NCBI GenBank assembly: GCA_014382705.1
Contig: JACNJE010000081.1
Location: forward strand, 1 to 37,346
Source: Verrucomicrobiota bacterium
GTDB lineage: Bacteria > Verrucomicrobiota > Verrucomicrobiia > Limisphaerales > UBA1096
Reading direction: 5' to 3'
DNA length: 37,346 nt
The notes beneath the pieces are model-generated. The model had not been told where the DNA came from. It did not search any database and saw only the letters and a program-made list of their open reading frames with translations. A program made the translations under genes and the position numbers. Positions 16,429 through 25,045 of this stretch are shown piece by piece (position 1 is the stretch's first letter; the number at the start of each line of letters is the position of its first letter).

Positions 16429-17343
16429 TCAGGCGGATTCGCCGTTCGACCGCGCCTCGGTGGCGAGCATTTGCTTGAGGTTGCCGACGTGCCACTCGAT
16501 GCCCTCGACGAATGACTGGAGCTGCCCTTCGAGTTTGCCCTGCCACAGCACACCAATCTTGAGCGCGGGAAAGCCGGGCAGCGGAATGGCGCGCACGCCC
16601 GGGGCGCGCCGGGAGGAAGGCGACACGACACCGATGCCGATGCCAAAGCCCTTGGCCGCAAATTTCTCCGCGAGGTCGAACGAGTTCACCTCGAGCGTCG
16701 TGTGCCAGTCCACTCCCGCTTCAGTCAGGCCGGTGCGAAAGAGTTTGGTCACTGGCTCATCCGTCGGCAGGCAAATGAGGGGTTCGGTGATTTTTCGCGG
16801 CTCGAACAACCTTTCGACCGACTGGATCTTGGACGAACGCTTGGCCACCAGCACCAGCGGGATATCCAGCAGCGCGTGTCCCTCGATGCCGGGCGGCGGT
16901 TCCTTCTCGAGCACCGTCACGGCGACGTCGATCTCGCGCGCAAGCAGCGCGGCCTCCAGTGCCGGTTGATGGCCGGACTGCAGCGACACCCGCAGGTCGG
17001 GCCGATCCTCCCGGACTTTTTCCATGATCGCTGGCATGTGGTCGCTCAGGATGATGTGCGATGCGCCGACGCGCACCCGCTGCGATTCCCCGCCGCGAAG
17101 GTCGTCGCCAATCTTGTTGAGGTTGCTGAAAAACGGCTCAACGAAGGCATACAGTTTCCGGCCCGTTTCCGTCAATTCGAATGGCCGCCGGTGGAACAGT
17201 GTCGCGTCGATGTGCTCCTCGAGGAGTGCGATCTGCGCGCTGACCGCCGGTTGCTGGATGCCGTACGGAATCTTGCGCACGGCGTTGCTGATGCCCTCGT
17301 GCCGGGCGACGTAGTAAAACAGTTCGAGATGGTGAATGTTCAT
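16429..17343 (-). CDS. LysR-family transcriptional regulator
   Basis: The 304-aa protein has the LysR layout. An N-terminal winged helix-turn-helix (MNIHHLELFYYVARHEG, then QQPAVSAQIALLEE and LFHRRPFELTETG) is followed by an effector-binding domain from about residue 90 starting RVRVGASHII. The first gene of the divergent pair is the PSD1 cytochrome gene, 173 bases away. LysR proteins often regulate the divergent neighbour, so that exported cluster is a candidate target, but a hairpin repeat sits between them and no T-N11-A operator stands out. pyrF follows 31 bases downstream and may be read through from it. ATG 17343 gives the standard N-terminus. Confidence 0.92.
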   Translation of the reverse strand: MNIHHLELFYYVARHEGISNAVRKIPYGIQQPAVSAQIALLEEHIDATLFHRRPFELTETGRKLYAFVEPFFSNLNKIGDDLRGGESQRVRVGASHIILSDHMPAIMEKVREDRPDLRVSLQSGHQPALEAALLAREIDVAVTVLEKEPPPGIEGHALLDIPLVLVAKRSSKIQSVERLFEPRKITEPLICLPTDEPVTKLFRTGLTEAGVDWHTTLEVNSFDLAEKFAAKGFGIGIGVVSPSSRRAPGVRAIPLPGFPALKIGVLWQGKLEGQLQSFVEGIEWHVGNLKQMLATEARSNGESA

Positions 17344-17401
17344 CGGGAGAATGGCTTGGCTGCGGCGCAGCCTGCCACTACGCCGCCCGTTCGGCAATCC
17401 C

Positions 17402-17470
17402 GGGAGGGGCAAGCCCCACCTTGCCCCATTTCAAGTTTGGTTTGGGACGAGGTGGAACTCATCCCCCTCG
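17402..17470. repeat. REP-like double hairpin, copy 3 (decayed)
   Basis: The left arm starts GGGAGGGGCAAG and the right arm carries GACGAGGTGGAACTC, as in the copies at 7054 and 15034, but with more mismatches. It occupies the divergent spacer between the LysR gene and the PSD1 gene and would affect any promoter there. Confidence 0.75.
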
Positions 17471-17516
17471 GTTGCATTATTGTCAATCCGGCATGGGAGG
17501 AGTACGTTCCCTCGCC

Positions 17517-20500
17517 GTGACTTCGGTTTTTTACAGGCGACTTGGCTTGGCGCTGGGCCTGGCCTGCGGCGCGGGCAGTGGGCTTGGCCAAGCGGTGGAT
17601 TTCGAACGCCAAATCAAGCCGCTGCTCTCCGACCGTTGTTTCGCCTGCCACGGCCCGGACAAAAAAGCCCGCAAGGCCGACCTGCAACTTCACACGCAAG
17701 ACGGCGCGATGACCGTCGTCGCCCCAGGCAAGCCGCACGGCAGCGAGTTGTACCGGCGCATCACCGCGACCGACCCCGACGACCTCATGCCGCCGCCCGA
17801 TTCGCGGTTCGCTCTGTCTGGCCAAGAGAGGGAGTTGATCCGCCGCTGGATCGAGCAGGGCGCGGAGTGGAAAGCGCATTGGGCCTTCGTGCCGCTTGGC
17901 GACGTTGCGCTGCCGGCGCTTGGCCGGGCGGCTTGGCCGCAAAATGAAATCGACCATTTCACCCTGGCCAAGCTGCGGGCCGCCGGTGTCGAGCCGTCAC
18001 CCTTGGCCAAGCGCGAGCAACGCCTCCGCCGGTTGTCGTTCGACCTCACCGGCCTGCCGCCGACGCTGGCCGAGCTCGACGCGTTTTTGACCGACGCCTC
18101 GCCGGCCGCCTACGAGCAGATCGTTGACCGGCTGCTCGACAGCCCGCGCCTTGGCGAGCGCCTGGCCGTGCATTGGCTCGACCTCGCGCGCTACTCCGAC
18201 ACATACGGCTATCAGGTTGATCGCAACCGCTTCGTCTGGCCGTGGCGCGACTGGGTGATCCGCGCCTTCAACGACAACCTGCCGTACGACGACTTTTTAA
18301 CGTGGCAACTCGCCGGCGACCTGCTGCCCGCCGCCACCGACGACCAGCGCTTGGCGACCACCTTCAACCGGCTGCACCCGCAAAAGGTCGAGGGCGGCAG
18401 CGTGCCGGAGGAATTCCGCGTTGAGTACGTCGCCGACCGCAACCACACCTTCGGCACGGCGATGCTTGGGCTGACGCTCGAGTGCGCCCGTTGCCACGAC
18501 CACAAATACGACCCCATTTCACAGAAGGAGTATTACCAATTTTTCGCCTTCTTCAACAACATCGACGAGGCCGGGCTTTACTCGTACTTCACGCCGTCGA
18601 TTCCCACGCCGACGTTGCTGATGACCGACGCGGCGGCGAAACAAAAAATCGCCGATGCGCAAAAAGAGGTCGCCGCCGAGGAGGCGCGCTTGGCCAAGGT
18701 GAACGCCGCCGCCGGGGAGGCGTTTGAAAAATGGCTCGCCGCCCGGCCGGCGGAAGCGGTGTTGCCGGGGCAGATCGGCCACTTTCCGTTCGATGAATTC
18801 ACCGGCGGCAAACTGGCCAACCTCGCCCCCGAGTCAAAGCCGGCGTCGAGCAGCCAAAAGAACAAAATCGTTTCCGGCAAAACCGGCAACGCCCTGCGGT
18901 TGACCGGCGACGACGGCGTAAATCTCGGCATCGGCAACTTCAAGCGCACGGCGCCGTTCTCGGTCGCGCTGTGGATGAACACGCCGCATCACAAGGAGCG
19001 CACCGTTGTTTTTTCCCGCTCGCGCGCCTGGACCGATGCCGGCAGCCGAGGCTACCAAATGCTCCTGCGCGACGGCCGCCTGAGCGCGTCGCTGATCCAT
19101 TTTTGGCCCGGCAACGCCATCAGCGTTCGCACCAAGGCCAAGCTGCCGAAAAACGAGTGGCATCACGTCACGATCACTTACGACGGCTCGACGCGCGCGG
19201 CGGGGCTGAAGATTTTTGTCGATGGCAACCGGGCGGAAACCGAAAGTCACAAGGACAACCTGTATAAAAACATCACCGGCGGCGGCGGCGACACGATCGT
19301 CATCGGGCAGCGGTTTCGCGACGTCGGTTTCGCCGGGGGAGTTGTCGATGATTTCCGCGTGTTTGACCGCGAGTTGACCGGCGGCGAGGTGGCGCAGATT
19401 CACGACGGCGGGTCGCTGGCTGCGCTGTTGGCCAAGCCGGCCGAAGCGCTTGGCCAAGCGGAGCGCGCCACGCTGCGCGACTATTTTTTGGCCACGGCGA
19501 ACGAGCCGCACACCGCGCAGTTGGCCAAGCTGCGGACCGCCCGTGAGCGCGTCACTCAACTGCTCGACGGCAAGGGCGAAATCATGGTGATGGAGGAAAT
19601 GCGGCTCAAACAGCGCGAGACGTTTGTGCTGAATCGCGGCGTGTACAGCGCGCGCGGCGAGCGTGTCGGGGCGGCCACGCCAAGCGCGCTTTCGCCGTTT
19701 CCACCCGGCGCGCCGGGCAACCGGCTGGGCCTCGCGCAATGGCTCGTCGCGCCGGAAAACCCGCTGACCGCCCGCGTGGCGGTGAACCATTTTTGGCAGC
19801 TTTGTTTTGGCGAAGGCTTGGTGCGCACACCGGAGGATTTTGGCACACAAGGCAAACGGCCAACGCACCCCGCACTGCTCGACTGGCTGGCGAACGATTT
19901 CATCGATCACGGCTGGAACGTGAAGCGGCTGCTCAAGCAAATCGTGACGTCGGCGACGTATCAGCAGGCGAGTGAGACGCGCCCGGCGCTGGAGGCACTT
20001 GACCCGGAAAATTTGCTGCTCGCCCGCGCGCCGCGTCACCGGCTTTCCGCCGAGATGATCCGCGACAACGCGCTGGCGTCGAGCGGGCTGTTGAGCCGGC
20101 GCATGGGCGGCGCGGGGGCCAAGCCGTATGACTTGACCGAGTCGTTTAAGCCGATGGGCCACGACAAGGGCGAGGGGCTGTACCGCCGCAGCGTGTACAC
20201 GTTTTGGAAACGCACCGGGCCGGCACCGGTGATGATGGCGCTCGACGCGGCCAAGCGCGACGTCTGCCGGGCCAAGCGCGAAAACACCGCGACACCGCTG
20301 CAGGCGTTGGTGCTGCTCAACGGGCCGCAATTCGTCGAGGCGGCGCGGACGCTCGGCGAGCGGATGGTGCGCGAGCACGGCGACAACGTCGGCGCGATGG
20401 TGCGCGACACGTTCCGCACGCTGACCAGCCGCGAGCCGTCCGAGCGCGAGGCGGCGTTGCTGCGACGACTGCACGACGAGCAGTTGGCCGTTTTTGAAAA

Positions 20501-20639
20501 GGACGGCAAAGCTGCCGCCGCGTTTTTGAGCGTGGGCGAGCGCCGCTTGGCCAACGGCTTGGCCAAGCCGCGGGTCGCCGCCGCCGGCGTCCTGGCCAAG
20601 GCGCTGATGAACTTCGACGAGTCCGTCGTGAAGCGATAG
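17517..20639 (+). CDS. exported PSD1 cytochrome-type protein (PSCyt1-DUF1549-LamG-DUF1553)
   Basis: The 1040-aa protein is of the planctomycete/verrucomicrobial PSD1 type. A signal peptide ends near GLGQA, followed by a heme-type CFACH at residues 41-45 in a PSCyt1 domain. DUF1549 (about 140-350) includes a second CARCH motif. A LamG-like beta-sandwich (about 455-630; FSVALWMN, NEWHHVTITYDG) comes next, and DUF1553 (about 720-990) completes the protein. These proteins are abundant in polymer-degrading members of the phylum, but their reaction is unproven. GTG 17517 is chosen; an in-frame ATG at 17493 is an alternative, and GGGAGGAG at 17495-17502 could serve GTG 17517. Four perfect palindrome copies occur inside, one exactly in the signal-peptide end. 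The DUF1501 gene starts 12 bases after its stop. Confidence 0.93.
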   Translation: MTSVFYRRLGLALGLACGAGSGLGQAVDFERQIKPLLSDRCFACHGPDKKARKADLQLHTQDGAMTVVAPGKPHGSELYRRITATDPDDLMPPPDSRFALSGQERELIRRWIEQGAEWKAHWAFVPLGDVALPALGRAAWPQNEIDHFTLAKLRAAGVEPSPLAKREQRLRRLSFDLTGLPPTLAELDAFLTDASPAAYEQIVDRLLDSPRLGERLAVHWLDLARYSDTYGYQVDRNRFVWPWRDWVIRAFNDNLPYDDFLTWQLAGDLLPAATDDQRLATTFNRLHPQKVEGGSVPEEFRVEYVADRNHTFGTAMLGLTLECARCHDHKYDPISQKEYYQFFAFFNNIDEAGLYSYFTPSIPTPTLLMTDAAAKQKIADAQKEVAAEEARLAKVNAAAGEAFEKWLAARPAEAVLPGQIGHFPFDEFTGGKLANLAPESKPASSSQKNKIVSGKTGNALRLTGDDGVNLGIGNFKRTAPFSVALWMNTPHHKERTVVFSRSRAWTDAGSRGYQMLLRDGRLSASLIHFWPGNAISVRTKAKLPKNEWHHVTITYDGSTRAAGLKIFVDGNRAETESHKDNLYKNITGGGGDTIVIGQRFRDVGFAGGVVDDFRVFDRELTGGEVAQIHDGGSLAALLAKPAEALGQAERATLRDYFLATANEPHTAQLAKLRTARERVTQLLDGKGEIMVMEEMRLKQRETFVLNRGVYSARGERVGAATPSALSPFPPGAPGNRLGLAQWLVAPENPLTARVAVNHFWQLCFGEGLVRTPEDFGTQGKRPTHPALLDWLANDFIDHGWNVKRLLKQIVTSATYQQASETRPALEALDPENLLLARAPRHRLSAEMIRDNALASSGLLSRRMGGAGAKPYDLTESFKPMGHDKGEGLYRRSVYTFWKRTGPAPVMMALDAAKRDVCRAKRENTATPLQALVLLNGPQFVEAARTLGERMVREHGDNVGAMVRDTFRTLTSREPSEREAALLRRLHDEQLAVFEKDGKAAAAFLSVGERRLANGLAKPRVAAAGVLAKALMNFDESVVKR

Positions 20640-20651
20640 ATTTTGCAGAAT

Positions 20652-22106
20652 ATGAACACGCCAATTTGCACTGGGTTTGAGTCGACTGCCGGGATGAGCC
20701 GGCGCGGTTTCCTGAATTCGTTCGGCATGGGGCTGGGCGGGATCGCGCTGGGCAGTCTGCTCCAGCCGGGTGCGCTGCTTGGGGCGACCGATGGCCGGGG
20801 GGTGATGGGTGCGCCGCACTTTGCGCCGAAGGCCAAGCGCGTGATTTATTTGTTCCAGAGCGGCGGGCCGTCGCAGCTCGACCTGTTCGATCCCAAGCCA
20901 ACGCTGATCGAGAAACACGGCACCGAGTTGCCGGAAGCGATCCGGCGGGGCCAGCGGCTCACGGCGATGTCCGGCAACCAGGCGTCGCTGCCGCTGGTCG
21001 GGTCGCCGTTCAAGTTCGCGCCGCGCGGCCGGAGCGGCGTTGAGATCAGCGACATGCTGCCGCACATCTCCGGCATCGCCGACGACCTTTGCGTGATCCG
21101 CTCGATGCACACCGAGGCGATCAACCACGGCCCGGGCGTCACGCACATGCAGACCGGCTCGCAGTTTCCCGGCCGGCCGAGCATCGGTGCCTGGCTCAAC
21201 TACGGGCTGGGCCGCGTCAACGACAACCTGCCGTCGTTTGTCGTCATGGTCACCAAGGGCAAGGGCGGCCAGCCGCTCGTGTCGCGGCTTTGGGGCAGCG
21301 GCTTTTTGCCGTCGGAAAACCAGGGCATCCGGTTCCGCTCCGGCGCCGACCCGGTGTTGCACCTGCAAAACCCGGACGGCATCGGGCGGAAGAGCCGCCG
21401 TTTGATGCTCGACCGCTTGCGCGAGCTGCACGAGCTGCAATATGCGGGCAACCCCGACGCCGAGATCGAGTCGCGCATCGCCCAGTACGAGATGGCGTTT
21501 CGCATGCAGGCCTCCATCCCGGAGGTGACCGATATTTCCGGCGAACCGGAACACGTGCTGCGCGAGTACGGCGGCGACGTGAAAAAGCCGGGCACCTTCG
21601 CCGCGAACTGCCTGCAGGCACGGCGCTTGGCCGAGCGCGGTGTGCGGTTCATCCAGTTGTATCATCCCGGCTGGGATCAACACGGCAGTTTGCCGGGAGG
21701 GTTGCGGACGCAGTGCCGCGAGACCGATCAACCGTCCGCCGCGCTCGTGCGCGACCTCAAACAGCGCGGCATGCTCGACGACACGCTGGTGGTCTGGGGC
21801 GGCGAGTTTGGCCGGACGAACTACTGCCAAGGCTCACTCGGCAAGGACAACTTCGGGCGCGACCACCACGGCCGCTGTTTCTCGCTATGGATGGCCGGCG
21901 GCGGCACGAAGGGCGGGACCGTCGTCGGCCAGACTGACGACTACGGCTACAACGTCGTCAAGGACGGCGTGCATGTGCACGACCTGCACGCCACGCTGCT
22001 GCACCTGCTCGGCATCGACCACGAGCGGTTGACGTTCAAGTATCAGGGCCGCGACTTCCGCCTCACCGACGTGCACGGCCACGTGGTGAAAGGCGCGCTG
22101 GCGTAG
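20652..22106 (+). CDS. DUF1501 protein, Tat-exported
   Basis: The 484-aa DUF1501 protein has an alkaline-phosphatase-like fold by family knowledge. Its N-terminus carries a twin-arginine signal (SRRGFLNSF) followed by a hydrophobic stretch, so it is exported folded. Family signatures include LFQSGGPSQLDLFDPKP, MLPHISGIADDLCVIRSMHT, NHGPGVTHMQTG and, near the C-terminus, VVWGGEFGRTNY and GRDHHG. These genes almost always pair with a PSD1 gene, as here, and the two products are thought to act together; the function is not established. ATG 20652 is preferred over TTG 20643. No perfect palindrome lies within the coding region, only a variant CTTGGCCGAG near 21626, but a full 14-mer follows 7 bases after the stop. 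Confidence 0.93.
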   Translation: MNTPICTGFESTAGMSRRGFLNSFGMGLGGIALGSLLQPGALLGATDGRGVMGAPHFAPKAKRVIYLFQSGGPSQLDLFDPKPTLIEKHGTELPEAIRRGQRLTAMSGNQASLPLVGSPFKFAPRGRSGVEISDMLPHISGIADDLCVIRSMHTEAINHGPGVTHMQTGSQFPGRPSIGAWLNYGLGRVNDNLPSFVVMVTKGKGGQPLVSRLWGSGFLPSENQGIRFRSGADPVLHLQNPDGIGRKSRRLMLDRLRELHELQYAGNPDAEIESRIAQYEMAFRMQASIPEVTDISGEPEHVLREYGGDVKKPGTFAANCLQARRLAERGVRFIQLYHPGWDQHGSLPGGLRTQCRETDQPSAALVRDLKQRGMLDDTLVVWGGEFGRTNYCQGSLGKDNFGRDHHGRCFSLWMAGGGTKGGTVVGQTDDYGYNVVKDGVHVHDLHATLLHLLGIDHERLTFKYQGRDFRLTDVHGHVVKGALA

Positions 22107-22113
22107 CGCCCCC

Positions 22114-22127
22114 CGCTTGGCCAAGCG
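22114..22127. repeat. 14-bp palindrome after the DUF1501 gene
   Basis: A perfect CGCTTGGCCAAGCG begins 7 bases after the stop. With the copy at 24231-24244 it brackets the PQQ/Ig gene. There is no T-tract, so it is not a standard terminator. Confidence 0.95.
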
Positions 22128-22242
22128 CAATCCGGTCGCCTGAAGGGCGATTTCTGCGTAGCCCTCAGCTGCGTAGACTCAGGCTTTCAGGCTGCAATTT
22201 ACCGCGTTGACAGGCGCGTGAAACGGGGGGAGATTGAGGGAG

Positions 22243-24225
22243 ATGAAAACTGTAACCGTCCTTCTGGCCTGTGCGTCGATGGCTGGCTCCGCCTTCGCGC
22301 AGGGGACGATCAACTTCACGAATATGAAGCCGACCAAGCAGCAGATTTTCGATGCGGATGGCGAACCGCTGACAGGTGCCTGGGCGCAATTGTACGCCGG
22401 CAAAACGGCTGACACGATGCTGCCATACGGTGTTCCTATTGCCTTTTATGAAGGTCACAAAAGTGGTTTCTTTAACGGAAGCGTAGTCGAAGTAGGATTT
22501 TGGGGATATGGTTTTTTTCAGGTTTGGGCTTGGAAGGGTGCTGAAACAGTCGAACTGGCTCCGCAGGTTGGCAAATCGAATGTGTTTTATACAAGGACTA
22601 GTTTTGACACACACACACCTAGTTTGCCCGGGGAGTTGGTTGGCTTGGAGTCGTTCAGTTTGGAACGGGTGAGCGAACCGGAGGCTCCCCCGGTTTTCAA
22701 AAAAATATCCATCCCAGAAGTGATGGTTGCGGGTCATCCCGCAGCATTCACGACGATCGTCTGGGGCGCGCTTCCGTTAACGTATCAGTGGAAGAAGGAC
22801 GGGCAGGCAATCGACGGGGCCAACGACCAAGAGTTCATCATCGAGTCGGTGGAGTTAAGCGACGGAGGCAGCTACACCCTCGAGGTGACGAACCCGTTTG
22901 GCTCCATCGAGAGCGAATCGTATGAGGTGACGGCGCGACTCCCCGAACCGGGTGACTTAAAATGGGAATACCTGACGAATGGCCCGGTTGTATCCGCCCC
23001 GGCGATCGGCGGGGATGGCACGGTCTACGTCACGTCCTTTTACAGGAGGCTTTATGCCTTGGAGGGTCAAACGGGGGCCGAGAAATGGGTCTTTCACTCG
23101 GATGGTTTCGTGATTTCCTCCCCGGCGGTCGGGGCGGACGGCACGGTTTATTTTGGTTGTGAAGACAATAAAGTCTATGCCTTGGACGGCCGAACCGGAA
23201 CCTTGGAATGGAAGTATGCCGCGGGCGGGAGCGTGACATCCTCCCCGGCGATCGGGTCGAACGGCTTGATCTATGTCGGATCTGGGGACGGGAAGGTTTA
23301 CGCCTTGGATAGCCAAACCGGGGTCAGGAAAAGGACATACACGACAGGGGGAGAAGTGGGTTCCTCGCCGGCGATTGGATTGGATGGCACCGTCTATGTC
23401 GGATCGTACGGCGGGAAGGCACATGCACTGTACGGCCAATCGGGAGCCAAAAGATGGACGTTTCCCACGGGACGCATCTGGCAAGGTTCCCCTGCCATCG
23501 GCACCAACGGCACGGTCTTTATTACGTCAGGGTTGAATAACGAAGTGACTCATGCCTTGAATGGCCAAACCGGTGCCCGAAGATGGGCTTCCAGCGGGGG
23601 AGGAAGTCTGAATTTCTCCCCGGTGATTGGGGTCGATGGCACGGTTTACGTCGGGTCGGACAGCGGCAAACTGTATGCCTTGGATGGCCGGACGGGATCC
23701 AAAAAATGGGCCTTTGCCACCATGGGCAGCATCGAGGCTTCCGCAGCGATCGCAGCCGATGGCACGATTTACGTCGGGTCGGATGACAAATCGTTTTACG
23801 CTGTGGACAGCCGAACGAGATTGAAAAAATGGGAGTTTAAGACAGGAGACCCCGTGCGCTCGTCTCCGGCAATCGCACCGGACGGCACGGTCTATGTCGG
23901 CTCGCGGGACCACAAGGTTTATGCCTTTTACGGTTCCGCCGGGCCTGCGGACTCCGCTTGGCCGATGTTCGGGCAGAACGCACAACGGACGAGCCGGGCA
24001 CCCCTGCCGCCGGTCGAGTTGGGCATCACCGGGACGACCGTGTTTCCGTTCACGTTCACATTCGCCACGGTCAAGGGCGTGACGTACGAGGTGCAGGCGA
24101 GCGATGATCTGGTGGCTTGGAGAGCGCTGAAAACAATCCAGAGCACCTCCGGCGAGGCCCAGTTCGCCGACACCCGCAAGGCCCGGTTCCCGAGGCAATA
24201 TTATCGCGTGAAGCAGTCGGAGTGA
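22243..24225 (+). CDS. exported PQQ-type beta-propeller protein with Ig-like domain
   Basis: The 660-aa exported protein starts at ATG 22243 behind a good GAGGGAG ribosome site. A signal peptide ends at AFAQ, followed by a N-terminal domain of about 120 residues without a clear match. An Ig-like domain (about 165-230) contains YQWKKDGQAI and SDGGSYTLEVTN. Eight to nine propeller repeats of about 40 residues follow (about 235-565), each with a SSPAIG..GTVYVGS..GKVYALD..TG pattern. The C-terminal 70 residues (VTYEVQASDDL, then QYYRVKQ) match a short secreted domain frequent in Verrucomicrobiota. It is probably a surface or periplasmic binding protein rather than an enzyme. Its GC content is visibly lower than that of its neighbours. 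It carries no palindrome inside yet is bracketed by two, suggesting later arrival. Confidence 0.85.
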   Translation: MKTVTVLLACASMAGSAFAQGTINFTNMKPTKQQIFDADGEPLTGAWAQLYAGKTADTMLPYGVPIAFYEGHKSGFFNGSVVEVGFWGYGFFQVWAWKGAETVELAPQVGKSNVFYTRTSFDTHTPSLPGELVGLESFSLERVSEPEAPPVFKKISIPEVMVAGHPAAFTTIVWGALPLTYQWKKDGQAIDGANDQEFIIESVELSDGGSYTLEVTNPFGSIESESYEVTARLPEPGDLKWEYLTNGPVVSAPAIGGDGTVYVTSFYRRLYALEGQTGAEKWVFHSDGFVISSPAVGADGTVYFGCEDNKVYALDGRTGTLEWKYAAGGSVTSSPAIGSNGLIYVGSGDGKVYALDSQTGVRKRTYTTGGEVGSSPAIGLDGTVYVGSYGGKAHALYGQSGAKRWTFPTGRIWQGSPAIGTNGTVFITSGLNNEVTHALNGQTGARRWASSGGGSLNFSPVIGVDGTVYVGSDSGKLYALDGRTGSKKWAFATMGSIEASAAIAADGTIYVGSDDKSFYAVDSRTRLKKWEFKTGDPVRSSPAIAPDGTVYVGSRDHKVYAFYGSAGPADSAWPMFGQNAQRTSRAPLPPVELGITGTTVFPFTFTFATVKGVTYEVQASDDLVAWRALKTIQSTSGEAQFADTRKARFPRQYYRVKQSE

Positions 24226-24230
24226 CCTCC

Positions 24231-24244
24231 CGCTTGGCCAAGCG
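24231..24244. repeat. 14-bp palindrome after the PQQ/Ig gene
   Basis: A perfect CGCTTGGCCAAGCG begins 5 bases after the stop of the PQQ/Ig gene and lies 82 bases before the next start codon. Confidence 0.95.
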
Positions 24245-24325
24245 CTGGGTGTGCCTCCGGTAAACTCGCTTTACGATTTTTGGTGGGGCGGTAGAGTTCG
24301 CTGTGCCCGGTCAGGCGCCCAGCCA

Positions 24326-25012
24326 ATGACGATCCCGAATTATATCTCGATATTCCGGTTGATGCTGGTGCCGGTGTTTGTGATCTCGCTGCTCGATTTT
24401 GCCGACACGGGGTCGGTGCTGAGTTGGTGGACGGCGGTGGGGGCGTTTCTCGTGGCGGCGGTCAGCGACGGGGTGGACGGCTACATCGCGCGGCGCTTCC
24501 GGCAGCGCAGTGAGTTGGGTGCCTTCCTCGACCCGATGGCGGACAAGCTGCTGCTGGTGTCCGGGCTGGTGGTGCTGAGTTTTTCCAGCGATCACCTTCC
24601 GCAACTGCCGGTCTGGATGATTGGGGTGGTGTTTGGGCGGGACTTGTTTTTGTTGCTGGGGTTTTTCGTGATCACGCATTGGTGCGGCAAGATGAAGATT
24701 CAGCCGCATTTCATCAGCAAGTGCGCCACGGTGCTGCAAATGTTCGTGGTGGCGTGGGGGGTGTTGGGCGGGAGGGATCAGTTCGGCCTCGAGTTCGACT
24801 GGCTGTTTTGGTGGTGCCTTGCGGCGACGGTGTGCACCGGCTCGACGTTCCTGATCTATTTCCCGGCCGGGATGAAGCAGTTGCGTGCGGTGCCGGCCAG
24901 TTCTCCGAGCGAGGATCAGTCGCGGCGGTTGGTGAGGCTGGATTTCGAGGTCGACCCGTCCACCCGCGCCGGGGGGGGGACAAAATCCAGCGACGAGGGG
25001 GAAGGCGCGTAA
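24326..25012 (+). CDS. CDP-alcohol phosphatidyltransferase (PgsA-like)
   Basis: The 228-aa integral membrane enzyme transfers a phosphatidyl group from CDP-diacylglycerol to an alcohol. The complete catalytic motif D-x2-D-G-x2-A-R-x8-G-x3-D-x3-D is present as SDGVDGYIARRF, then GAFLDPMAD. The N-terminus MTIPNYISIFRLMLVPVFV is typical of phosphatidylglycerophosphate synthase and cardiolipin synthase relatives; the acceptor alcohol cannot be decided here. About four to five membrane segments fill residues 10-190. The C-terminal 40 residues are polar and low-complexity. ATG 24326 gives the standard family start. Genes on either side encode exported proteins, and no operon partner is evident. Confidence 0.88.
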   Translation: MTIPNYISIFRLMLVPVFVISLLDFADTGSVLSWWTAVGAFLVAAVSDGVDGYIARRFRQRSELGAFLDPMADKLLLVSGLVVLSFSSDHLPQLPVWMIGVVFGRDLFLLLGFFVITHWCGKMKIQPHFISKCATVLQMFVVAWGVLGGRDQFGLEFDWLFWWCLAATVCTGSTFLIYFPAGMKQLRAVPASSPSEDQSRRLVRLDFEVDPSTRAGGGTKSSDEGEGA

Positions 25013-25045
25013 CTTCGGCCCAGCTTTGGGTGTAGATTCCCCAGT

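Noticed and set aside
18834..21830. Very long open frame on the minus strand opposite PSD1 and DUF1501 (998 aa)
   Set aside because: It is antisense to two well-supported genes. High GC removes stop codons in opposite frames, and the peptide is His/Arg/Ala/Pro-rich without domain motifs.
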